Assembly: GCF_014697025.1 (NCBI RefSeq)
Contig: NZ_JACJRC010000013.1
Location: 91,345-155,344 of the forward strand
Direction of reading: 5' to 3'
Source: Alkalinema sp. FACHB-956
GTDB lineage: Bacteria; Cyanobacteriota; Cyanobacteriia; Leptolyngbyales; Leptolyngbyaceae
Length of the DNA stretch: 64,000 nt
The notes below the pieces were generated by a model. That model was given only the letters and a program-made list of their open reading frames with translations, was not told where the DNA came from and made no database searches. Positions 19,288 to 27,197 of this stretch are shown in pieces (positions within the stretch are counted from its first letter, which is position 1; every line of letters begins with the position of its first letter). A program made the position numbers and the translations under genes.

Positions 19288-20478
19288 ATGCTAGTGCTTG
19301 AGTTCAAAACCTACGGCAAGCCTGCACAGTTCAGAGTAGTTGATGAAGCCATCCGTGTGACTCAGTTCATTCAGAATAAATCAATTCGATTGTGGATGGA
19401 TGGGCAGGCTAAATCCTGGGTTGAACTATCTCGCCACTGTTCGCTGCTGGCAAAAGAATTTAACTTTGCAAATCAGCTGAATTCAATGGCTCGACAAGCA
19501 GCAGCAGAACGAGCATGGGCAAGTATTTCCAAGTTCTACGACCATTGTAAAAAGAAAGTTCCTGGCAAGAAAGGATTCCCGACTTTTCAGAAAGATTGTC
19601 GCAGTGTGGAATACAAAACCTCTGGATGGAAACTCTCGGATGACCGCAAATCCATCACTTTTACTGATAAGTGTGGGATTGGTCGATTGAGAATGAAAGG
19701 GACTCGTGACCTGCATTTCTATCCAATCGACCAGATTAAACGGGTGCGGTTGGTGCGACGGGCCGATGGCTACTATGTGCAATTTTGCGTATCGGTAGAC
19801 CGTGCTGAAAATGTTGAATCAACTGGGAAAGCAGTCGGATTAGATGTGGGATTGCAAGAGTTCTACACCGATTCCGATGGCGCGACGGTTGAAAATCCTC
19901 GGTTTCTACGCAAGGCGGCAAGAGTCTTGAAGCGTAGTCAGCGTAGAGTTTCCAAGAAAGTTAAAGGTTCAAGCAATCGGAGAAAAGCAAGACAGATTTT
20001 AGGTAAGCGTCATCTCAAAATAAGTAGGCAGCGTAAAGACCATGCCATTAAGTTGGCAAGGTGCGTAGTCACATCTAACGATGTTGTCGCCTACGAAGAT
20101 TTGAGAATCAAAAATATGGTGCGAAATCATTGTCTTGCCAAATCGATTAACGATGCATCTTGGTATCAGTTCAGGTGCTGGGTGGAGTACTACGGCAAAG
20201 TATTTTCTAAAATCACGATTGCCGTTCCACCAGCCTATACCAGCCAAGAATGCTCTAACTGCGGCGTGATTGTGAAAAAGTCTCTATCCCAAAGAACCCA
20301 CTCTTGCCAGTGTGGGTGTGAAATGGATAGAGACCACAACGCAGCTAGAAACATCCTGAGTCGGGGATTAGCTACCGTAGGGCATACGGGAAGCCTCATA
20401 CTAGACATGGGAAACGCTTGGGGAGATGGAGCCTCTACTGTTGTTGGCAAAAGCCTGCTACAGCAAGCACTGTCGTAG
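19288..20478 (+). CDS. tnpB: RNA-guided endonuclease TnpB
   Basis: A 396-residue TnpB, the RuvC-like nuclease ancestral to Cas12. It uses an RNA made from the element's right end to cut DNA matching the flanking guide next to a TAM. The RuvC residues are intact: Asp186 in GLDVGLQ, Glu270 in VAYEDLRI and Asp349 in DRDHNAARNI. A zinc-binding site lies between the last two (ECSNC at 321-325, and CQC at 340-342). No frameshift or internal stop is seen, so the protein is probably active. A GGAGG ribosome site precedes the ATG. There is no accompanying tnpA. Confidence 0.93.
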   Translation: MLVLEFKTYGKPAQFRVVDEAIRVTQFIQNKSIRLWMDGQAKSWVELSRHCSLLAKEFNFANQLNSMARQAAAERAWASISKFYDHCKKKVPGKKGFPTFQKDCRSVEYKTSGWKLSDDRKSITFTDKCGIGRLRMKGTRDLHFYPIDQIKRVRLVRRADGYYVQFCVSVDRAENVESTGKAVGLDVGLQEFYTDSDGATVENPRFLRKAARVLKRSQRRVSKKVKGSSNRRKARQILGKRHLKISRQRKDHAIKLARCVVTSNDVVAYEDLRIKNMVRNHCLAKSINDASWYQFRCWVEYYGKVFSKITIAVPPAYTSQECSNCGVIVKKSLSQRTHSCQCGCEMDRDHNAARNILSRGLATVGHTGSLILDMGNAWGDGASTVVGKSLLQQALS

Positions 20479-20488
20479 AACCAAGAAT

Positions 20489-20510
20489 CCCCTGGCTTCT
20501 AGCCACGGGG
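20489..20510 (+). ncRNA. right-end hairpin, 3' part of the TnpB guide RNA scaffold
   Basis: CCCCTGGCT (20489-20497) pairs with AGCCACGGGG (20501-20510) with one bulged base. In TnpB elements the omega/reRNA covers the 3' end of tnpB and this hairpin and ends with a guide taken from the flanking DNA. The guide would start at about 20520, inside the RHS remnant. The 5' end of the RNA cannot be placed by eye. Confidence 0.5.
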
Positions 20511-20517
20511 AGTGTCA

Positions 20518-20760
20518 AGTGTCTTGTCTTATAAATCTGCCATTACTTGCATCATAAAACCACTGACGCAGATAGTAATCACCCAACGCTCTATCATACT
20601 GCTCTCCCGCATACTGATACTTGTTAATCGCAGCTCCACTCTGAATGATGGTTTCACCAAATGCGTTATACCTAGGGGCATGTGTTGAATACCTATGGGT
20701 ATCCATCAGCAACCGCGTACTGCCTAATTCATCCTTGTCATAGAAGTAGCGGGTGGTGGG
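20518..20760 (-). pseudogene. RHS-repeat core fragment cut by the tnpB element
   Basis: Read leftward this encodes TTRYFYDKDELGSTRLL, then YNAFGETI, YQYAGEQYDRALGDYYLRQWFYD and NGRFIRQDT, the conserved end of an RHS/YD-repeat core. The frame ends at a TGA created by the right end of the tnpB element, in the last codon of RQDT. Upstream it meets a TAA at 20761, but a plausible continuation (NDGTPNDLSSNP) lies one base out of frame, suggesting a frameshift. The remaining RHS sequence is not found left of the element, so this is a remnant. Confidence 0.8.
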
Positions 20761-20872
20761 TTACTGCTCAAGTCGTTGGGAGTGCCGTCATTGCTGCTGA
20801 CAGCACTCTGACATCCGAGTTCGTTATGGCTTCTAGTACAATAGAACGCACTCTCTTGCAATCGGCTACAGT

Positions 20873-21739
20873 ATGCGTCGTGATGCTATTTTTTATAAAC
20901 TGTTCCAGCAGGCTCCCAATCTGCTTTTTGAGCTATTGGAAGCGGTGCCAGAAACTGCCTATTCTGTGATGCAGACACGGCGTGAACGCTATCGCTTTGA
21001 GTCGGTGGTGGTCAAAGAACCAACCTTTATGATTGATGGCGTGTTTTTGCCACCGGAAGAGCAACCACCAGGGGTGGTGTTTTTCGCTGAAGTGCAGATG
21101 CAACCGGATCAAGGGCTGTATGAGCGAATGTTTGCGGAGTCGATGGCCTATTTTTATCGCAATCGGGAGGCGTTCTCTGATTGGCAGGCCGTGGTGATTT
21201 ATCCATCTCGATCAACGGAACAGAGCAAGATTTATCCCCATCGATCGCTGCTGAATGGTGGACAAGTGCATCGAATCTATCTCAATGAGTTGGGAGAAAT
21301 CGATGCGTTGCCGTTAGGGGTGGCGGCAATGGTGCTGACGATCGTGGAGGAGACAGAAGCGCCAGATATCGCTAAAATGCTGCTCCAGCGGGCGAATCAA
21401 GAGATTATAGACTTGTCTGAAAAGCAAGCGATAATAGAGATGGTCAGTACGATCATCGCTTACATGTTTACCACGTTATCGAGACAGGAGATTGATGACA
21501 TGCTGGGTACTAAAATGGAAGACGTTCGAGTATTTCGGGAAGCTAAAGAAGAAGGAGCAATCGGAGAAGCCAGATCGCTGCTCCTACGCCAACTAACCCG
21601 AAAAGTGGGCTCCATCAACGATCGTACCCTCGATCTCATCAATTCCCTATCGATCGAACAACTCGAATCCCTCGGTGAAGCACTACTAGATTTTGGATCG
21701 ATCGATGACCTCTCTAATTGGTTAGAAAATCAGAACTAG
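20873..21739 (+). CDS. Rpn-family putative nuclease with DUF4351 tail
   Basis: A 288-residue protein of the Rpn/DUF2887 group, which carries a PD-(D/E)XK nuclease-like core and was named from E. coli proteins that promote RecA-independent recombination. The opening MRRDAIFYKLFQQAPNLLFEL and the core with DGVFLPP and VVFFAEVQMQPD (the Asp and E-x-Q pair that stand in for the nuclease motif) are intact. DUF4351 (RKVGSINDRTLDLINSLSIEQLESL) forms the C-terminus. Such genes are often abundant and variable in cyanobacteria. The TAG stop touches the next ATG (TAGATG), and a conserved 24-codon frame follows. A TACAAT-like -10 element lies about 35 bases before the start. Confidence 0.85.
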   Translation: MRRDAIFYKLFQQAPNLLFELLEAVPETAYSVMQTRRERYRFESVVVKEPTFMIDGVFLPPEEQPPGVVFFAEVQMQPDQGLYERMFAESMAYFYRNREAFSDWQAVVIYPSRSTEQSKIYPHRSLLNGGQVHRIYLNELGEIDALPLGVAAMVLTIVEETEAPDIAKMLLQRANQEIIDLSEKQAIIEMVSTIIAYMFTTLSRQEIDDMLGTKMEDVRVFREAKEEGAIGEARSLLLRQLTRKVGSINDRTLDLINSLSIEQLESLGEALLDFGSIDDLSNWLENQN

Positions 21740-21814
21740 ATGCCGATCGCTCAAGCTACCGGACTCTCGATCGAAGAACTACAGAAACTTCAGACTCAAG
21801 CCGAACAGAATTAA
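21740..21814 (+). CDS. 24-residue tail ORF after the Rpn gene
   Basis: Begins at the ATG that overlaps the end of the Rpn gene as TAG-ATG and is in the same frame. It encodes MPIAQATGLSIEELQKLQ and then TQAEQN. A diverged copy follows the truncated Rpn relative at 18955, with conservative changes (A/S, S/T, E/Q, L/I, E/D), which hints at past protein-level selection. It could be a readthrough extension, a coupled micro-ORF, or simply the broken end of a longer ancestral protein. Short helical sequences of this kind end many related proteins. Confidence 0.35.
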   Translation: MPIAQATGLSIEELQKLQTQAEQN

Positions 21815-22430
21815 CGGTCGATCGCGCTCAATATGCTGCGAATGAATATGTCTCTAGTCCTCTTGAATCACTTCGGGAAAGGATAAATCGGCTAAAAACG
21901 ACGAAATTCTTACACAGCTTGAGCTTTAGCATATGTAGTCTATTTCCAAGTTTTTAAACCATTTGACAATAATGCGTATATGCTGGACAGCTCATTGTCA
22001 AAAGCTTTCAGCTTTTAGAGTCGATTTTACTTGGCTTCAAGTGACTGAAGAGGGCTAGAGACGATCTCTGAAGTCACAGGGCTGATAGTGCTACCAAAAT
22101 TGTAGTATCAAAACACACTACCGAAATTGAGTACCTCAATTTACCACCGCTGTACGGTTGACGGAAAAAGCGATCGCCGCTACATTGCTATAGTTAAGCA
22201 GCAATCGGACATTCAAACCCTGCTGCCGATACGCCCAAAAAACTAGCGCGATCGCAATGAGATTCCAGCCTCAGAACGATCGCTAAGCCCCCAAGCTGCT
22301 GATACCAGCATGGTTGCCTGGATTGCATTTTAGCACCCCAAGCCGCCCTGTTTCGCCATGTCAGAAAACGGGGCGGCTAGCTTTTTTGGGTTTTCCTCGT
22401 CCATTGACTTCACATTTTGGAGGAAAACCT
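21815..22430. other. non-coding leader region with terminator
   Basis: No gene seen over 600 bases. It contains a strong intrinsic terminator (22341-22387) placed only 44 bases before the 61-codon gene at 22431. A promoter upstream of the terminator would make this an attenuated leader. Near 22085-22145 there are repeated TACCAAAAT/TACCGAAAT and GAGTACCTCAA words. Confidence 0.5.
22341..22387 (+). terminator. strong intrinsic terminator
   Basis: AGCCGCCCTGTTT (22341-22353) pairs with AAACGGGGCGGCT (22366-22378), 13 bp with one T-G pair, followed by AGC and six T (22382-22387). It could end a transcript from the Rpn region, or act as an attenuator for the small gene 44 bases downstream. Confidence 0.9.
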
Positions 22431-22616
22431 ATGACCCGCTATACCAAGAAGATCAAGCTGCAACTGAGTGGCGAAGCCGATGCCGTTGATGCTGCAATTG
22501 GCATTTTGCACGTTATCAACTTCATCAGTGCCCACGAATGGAGTCAAACCGTCCGCAAACGGGGAGAACCCACCGTCGTGCGCGTTGCAGCTCGGGAGAT
22601 CATGCTAGAAGGCTAA
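22431..22616 (+). CDS. 61-residue protein of unknown function
   Basis: Starts at an ATG with an excellent ribosome site (GGAGGAAAACCT). I do not recognise it. It opens basic (MTRYTKKIKLQLSG), continues with a predicted helix (DAVDAAIGILHVINFISA) and ends in a mixed strand/helix (PTVVRVAAREIMLEG). There is no membrane segment, cysteine pair or helix-turn-helix that I can point to. It sits between a strong terminator and the triple-TIR gene, 386 bases before the latter, in the same direction. A regulator or partner of the TIR protein is possible but unproven. Confidence 0.65.
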   Translation: MTRYTKKIKLQLSGEADAVDAAIGILHVINFISAHEWSQTVRKRGEPTVVRVAAREIMLEG

Positions 22617-23002
22617 TCATTTTTGGCAACCTGTTGGGGAAACATGAGGAACTGTATGATTCCGCCCTTGGACGTATGGTTTAACAACATGTTCCCCAAT
22701 ACATGCATCGCTCAGCTGAGCGTCTTGATAGATTGCAACTTTAGCAACATAAATGCTGAAAGTAAGGAATCACTAAGCCCATTGTGATTGGGATCAAATT
22801 TGAGAATCATGCTTGATCGCGATGGGGCGATCTCTGGATTTCTTGCACCGTTTCAGATCCCCCGTAATACGGCGTGATTCCATTTTCTCTGCAAGCCTTA
22901 AATTCCAGAGAATAAATTTCCCTAAAGGAATCGCTTGATCGTCAGTTGATCACCACAAAATTGTAGGAGAGAACGTACAGGCAGTCTCAGTGAAAGTTTC
23001 CC
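22617..23002. other. leader of the TIR gene with palindromes
   Basis: TTGGGGAAACATG (22634-22646) faces CATGTTCCCCAA (22688-22699), a long inverted repeat with one bulged base. Right after it CGCTCAGCTGAGCG (22709-22722) is a perfect 14-bp palindrome. No T-run follows, so these look more like RNA structure or protein-binding sites than terminators. The triple-TIR gene begins at 23003 after GGAGAG at about 22967. Confidence 0.6.
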
Positions 23003-26000
23003 ATGGTCTACCAATTGCAAAACGCCTTTATTTCCTACGGACGAGCAGATAGCAAAACCTTTGCCCTCATGCTCCACAAGCGGTTAACGGCAGCAGGCTT
23101 TGAAGTCTGGCTCGACTTTGATGACATTCCCCTAGGCGTTGATTACCAAAATCAAATTAATGATGGCATTGAAAAAGCGGATAATTTTCTCTATATCATC
23201 TCACCCCATTCGATTAATTCTCCCTACTGCCGCAAGGAAATAGAACTTGCCCTAGCTTGTAATAAACGAATTATTCCCCTACTCCATTGTGAGCAAATTA
23301 CCCCAGCAATTTGGCAGCAGCGTAACCCCCAAGGGTCGATCGCCGATTGGGAAGATTATCAAGCTAAGGGACTGCATTCCAGCTTTCCGAATATGCATCC
23401 TGCGATCGGGAAGATTAATTGGATCTATATGCGGGAAGGCGTGGATGACTTTGAAGCAGGATTGGCCGGACTCCTTGAGATTTTTGAACGCCACTGGGAT
23501 TATGTCCGTCACCATACAACCTTTTTAGCCAAAGCCCTCGACTGGCAACGGCAACAAAAACAATCGCGTTATCTCCTCATTGGAGAAGATCGACAACAGG
23601 CAGAAACCTGGCTCAAAATACAATTTAAAACCGAACAGCCTCCTTGCATTCCAACAGACTTACATTGCGAATTTATTAGCGAAAGCATCAAGAACGCCAA
23701 TAACTTGATGACGCAGGTATTTATAGCCCATGCAGATACCGATGACGCGATCGCGGAACAAATTCGCCGAAGTTTGATGCGCCATGGGCTCACAACCTGG
23801 ATTAATAAAGTCGATATCCAAACGGGCCTCGTTTTCCAACAAGCCATTCAACGGGGAATCGAAGAAGCCGATAACATCATCTATGTGCTCTCGCCAGACT
23901 CGCTCCAATCGGATTACTGTCACCAGGAAATTCAGTACGCATTATCTTTAAATAAACGCATCATTCCAATCTTAGTTCGATCGATCGAGGCCGATCAAAT
24001 CCCCCCGGAACTCGCGAATCTCCAATATATTGACCTGACTGATAATACGATCGAAGCTGATTACGACTATGTTGAAAGCCAACTCATTCGCAGTTTATGT
24101 CAAGATTCAACCTATTACGAAGCCCATAAAATTCTATTAGTCAAAGCCCTCAAGTGGGAGCGTCAAAATCGCAATCCGAGTCTGCTACTCCGGGGTTATA
24201 ACCTACGCCATGCAGAGACTTGGTTCAAGGTTGCTCAAACGAATCCCTACTATCGCCCGATCGCGCTCCAGGAAACCTTTATTAGCGAGAGCTTACGGCA
24301 GCCTCCGATCGGGTCGCTGGATGTGTTTATTTCCTATTCCCGCACCGATTCCGATTTTGCCCGACAACTGAATGATGCCCTCCAGATCCAGGGAAAAACC
24401 ACCTGGTTTGATCAAGAGAGCATTGCTTCCGGATCAGACTTTCAGCGGGAAATCCATCGCGGTATTGAAAGTGCGGATCATTTTCTCTTCATTGTGTCGC
24501 CGAGTTCGATCAATTCTCCCTATTGCGCTGATGAGGTGGAGTATGCCGCCAAGCTCAATAAACGCATTATTACCGTTTTGCATCGCCCCATCCGTCTCGC
24601 AGAACTGCATCCCGAACTCGCGAAGGTGCAGTGGATTGATTTTAATCGCCAAGCAGGGGAGTTTGGAGTCCATTTTCGGGAACTGATTCGGACGCTGGAT
24701 ACGGATTCGGAACATTTGCAAACCCATACGAAACTACTGCTGCGGGCGATCGAATGGGATAGCGCAGGCCGTAAGGAGAGTCTGTTGCTGCGGGAGGATG
24801 CCCTAGAGGCGGCGGAGCAGTGGTTAACCGAACGTCAAAATAAAACACCCCAGCCTACAGAGCTGCACGAAACCTACATCCACACCGGACGATCGGCAGC
24901 GGACAGCCAACAACGCGCCACCCAGATTTTGCAGGATGCGGCAACCAAGGGTAAACAGCGGATTTTGATTGGAACGATCGTGATGACGATCGGGCTAGGA
25001 GTTGCTGGGATGGCTGGAATCACGGCCTACCAAGCATGGCAACAGGCTCAGCAAGCGGAAACCGCCCAGAAGTTAGCACAACTGGGGACACGATTGGAGC
25101 GCGAAGGGAATAACCTTCTCCAACAATTCAACAGCCAGCAATTAGATGCACTAGCCAACGCAATTTATACCGGTCAAGAACTACAAAATAATACACAAAA
25201 TTTACCGCTCGATCGCTATCCTGCCTTTAGTCCAATTTTCGCCCTGCAAACCATCCTCGATCGCATTCGCGAAGTCAACCGCATTCCCGCCCATCCCGGC
25301 CACCAAGTCCTAGCAGTGCAGTTTCTCGCCGACGGGCCACCCTTGCTGACGATCGGAGACGATCGCAGCCTCCGAGAATGGACGATCGACGGGCAATCCC
25401 AAGCCAAGCGGGAACTGGGGACTGCGGATCTGTGGAGCGCCAGCATCAGCCGAGACGGACAAGGGATCGCCACGATCGCGCAGGATGGCCTCCTCTCCCT
25501 GTGGAATCGGACTGGGCAACGCCTGAAACAGTGGAAAATCACATCCGGCGACTTTGCCAGCGTGCACTTTAGTCCCGACGGGAATCAACTGGCAACTCTA
25601 ACGCAAACGGGACAGCTCCAGATCTGGAATCGTCAAGGACAACGGATCTCACAACGCAAACTTCAAGGCACAAACTTCACCTGGGATCCCCAAGGAAAAT
25701 CCTTGGCTAGTGTGGATGCCGCTGGCGTGGTGCGGCTGTGGCGGCAGGATGGATCCCTGGAGCGATCGTTCAAAACCCAACAGGCGGCGATTTTGACTGT
25801 GCAGTTTAGCCCCGATGGACAACGCCTAGCCACGGGCGATCGGGAGGGTGTGGTGCGGATTTGGACTCTCACCGGGCAGCAACTGGACGAACTGAAGACC
25901 CAGCAAGCCTTTGTCTTAAGTCTCAGTTGGAGTTCCGATGGCCAGCAACTGGCAACCGCCGATGCCGATGGCAATGTGCGGCTCTGGCGTCTGAGTATGC

Positions 26001-26860
26001 CTAAGGGGTCGGGCTTTTCGACCCAACAGCCCCAGGTGGTGAATTTGCAATTTGGTGCTGAGGGGCAACTCTGGACAGCGGCGGGGACGGAGACCATTCA
26101 GGCTTGGAGTCTCAGCGGAAAGCCGATCGCAACGCTCGCACTCCCAGCACAAACGGTAATCGCCTTCCGTTTTAGTCCCGACAATAAGACCCTGGCAATC
26201 CTGACGCTGGATGGCAAAGCCCAATTCCTCGATCGGCAAGGCAAAGCCACTGCTCCACCGTTTCAAGCCCACCAGGGAGATGGCTCCAGCCTTCACTTCA
26301 GTCCCGATGGCCAAAGCCTACTCACCACGGGAACCGATGGTGTAGCACGGCTGTGGACTCTACAAGGGCAAAAACAACTGGAACTGAAAGTGCCGGATCT
26401 GGCGGGTAAACCCCAAGCGGTGCATAGTGCAGGCTTTAGGAGCGATCGGATTTTGACCGTGAGTGAGGATGGTGTGGTGCGGTTTTGGGCGAGATCGGGG
26501 CAACTACTGGGTAGCCTGAATGCCCATCCCGGCAAGGTGGTGTGGGCGATCGCGGTGAGTCCCGATGGGCAACGGTTTGCGACGGCGAGTGAGGATGGGA
26601 CGGTGCGGCTGTGGAGCATGACGCAAAACCTGCTGGCAGAATTTCGAGGGTTTCCCAGCAAAATCCTCAGTTTGCAATTTAGTCCCGATGGCCAGCAGAT
26701 TGCGGCGGGAGGGGCTGATGGAACGGTGCGCTGGATTCCGGTCGAGTCCTTGGGGGAGTTGCTCGATCGGGGTTGTCGTTGGATACAACCCTATTTACGC
26801 AATCCCAGCCTTGCACCAACCATGCGGCAACAACTCTCTAGATGTAACTCCTTTGGGTGA
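23003..26860 (+). CDS. triple-TIR, membrane-spanning WD40 protein
   Basis: A 1285-residue protein with three N-terminal TIR domains at about 7-150, 238-365 and 439-565. Each keeps the SxxxxxSxYCxxE motif whose Glu is catalytic in TIR NADases: Glu79, Glu309 and Glu511. After each TIR comes a related linker of about 70 residues (LLxKALxWxxQ...SLLLRG...AETW), so a TIR-plus-linker module was triplicated. A membrane segment follows at about 654-676, then a coiled stretch and a WD40 beta-propeller region (about 760-1270, FSPDGQxLAT and VRLW units, roughly a dozen repeats). Likely a sensor whose propeller recognises a ligand and whose TIRs signal or cleave NAD; an anti-phage or cell-death role is inference. 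It is transcribed with no obvious enzyme partner. The start is ATG 23003. Confidence 0.9.
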   Translation: MVYQLQNAFISYGRADSKTFALMLHKRLTAAGFEVWLDFDDIPLGVDYQNQINDGIEKADNFLYIISPHSINSPYCRKEIELALACNKRIIPLLHCEQITPAIWQQRNPQGSIADWEDYQAKGLHSSFPNMHPAIGKINWIYMREGVDDFEAGLAGLLEIFERHWDYVRHHTTFLAKALDWQRQQKQSRYLLIGEDRQQAETWLKIQFKTEQPPCIPTDLHCEFISESIKNANNLMTQVFIAHADTDDAIAEQIRRSLMRHGLTTWINKVDIQTGLVFQQAIQRGIEEADNIIYVLSPDSLQSDYCHQEIQYALSLNKRIIPILVRSIEADQIPPELANLQYIDLTDNTIEADYDYVESQLIRSLCQDSTYYEAHKILLVKALKWERQNRNPSLLLRGYNLRHAETWFKVAQTNPYYRPIALQETFISESLRQPPIGSLDVFISYSRTDSDFARQLNDALQIQGKTTWFDQESIASGSDFQREIHRGIESADHFLFIVSPSSINSPYCADEVEYAAKLNKRIITVLHRPIRLAELHPELAKVQWIDFNRQAGEFGVHFRELIRTLDTDSEHLQTHTKLLLRAIEWDSAGRKESLLLREDALEAAEQWLTERQNKTPQPTELHETYIHTGRSAADSQQRATQILQDAATKGKQRILIGTIVMTIGLGVAGMAGITAYQAWQQAQQAETAQKLAQLGTRLEREGNNLLQQFNSQQLDALANAIYTGQELQNNTQNLPLDRYPAFSPIFALQTILDRIREVNRIPAHPGHQVLAVQFLADGPPLLTIGDDRSLREWTIDGQSQAKRELGTADLWSASISRDGQGIATIAQDGLLSLWNRTGQRLKQWKITSGDFASVHFSPDGNQLATLTQTGQLQIWNRQGQRISQRKLQGTNFTWDPQGKSLASVDAAGVVRLWRQDGSLERSFKTQQAAILTVQFSPDGQRLATGDREGVVRIWTLTGQQLDELKTQQAFVLSLSWSSDGQQLATADADGNVRLWRLSMPKGSGFSTQQPQVVNLQFGAEGQLWTAAGTETIQAWSLSGKPIATLALPAQTVIAFRFSPDNKTLAILTLDGKAQFLDRQGKATAPPFQAHQGDGSSLHFSPDGQSLLTTGTDGVARLWTLQGQKQLELKVPDLAGKPQAVHSAGFRSDRILTVSEDGVVRFWARSGQLLGSLNAHPGKVVWAIAVSPDGQRFATASEDGTVRLWSMTQNLLAEFRGFPSKILSLQFSPDGQQIAAGGADGTVRWIPVESLGELLDRGCRWIQPYLRNPSLAPTMRQQLSRCNSFG

Positions 26861-27197
26861 CTTATCAGTTTATCCTGGACTATCCTGTCAGCTTGCCATT
26901 GAACAATTCTCAAGAAATTGATACACGACAATTCCAGAATTAGCTCCCAGTGGTAAACTCAAGGACAATCATAAGCTCAACCGCAAGCCTAGTCACAAGC
27001 CTAGTCATAAGCCCAGTCACAAGACCAATGATCTTGATTCGTCGGATTCCTTTGCCTTGATGATGGCGACTCAGTTCTATCAACCCTGCTCTATACGTCA
27101 TTGACGATCATGTTTAATCACCCATCTTCAGAAATTCGTATTCAGTAATTCCCTCTATTTTTTCTAGCGTTGATATTGAAGTCTCCATAGCACATCT
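26861..27197. other. intergenic region with short repeat
   Basis: No gene. Contains the 12-base tandem repeat at 26984-27019. The porin gene that follows has an in-frame TGA at 27177-27179, just ahead of its only good start, so a longer N-terminus cannot be recovered in that frame. Confidence 0.6.
26984..27019. repeat. 12-bp tandem repeat, 3 copies
   Basis: CAAGCCTAGTCA occurs at 26984-26995 and 26996-27007, with the variant TAAGCCCAGTCA at 27008-27019 and a fainter copy after. It lies between the TIR gene and the porin gene. Confidence 0.8.

Larger units (their letters stand above)
19130..20519 (+). mobile_element. IS200/IS605-type element with tnpB only
   Basis: The element carries tnpB and subterminal hairpins at both ends, but no tnpA transposase, so it is non-autonomous for transposition. 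The left end hairpin (CAGACGCG with CGCGTCTG, 19162-19190) and right end hairpin (20489-20510) are in the expected places. The right edge is near 20519, because a leftward RHS reading frame breaks exactly there. The left edge is only approximate (about 19130-19150). The bases 5' of the left end would hold the TAM motif recognised by TnpB. Confidence 0.8.
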
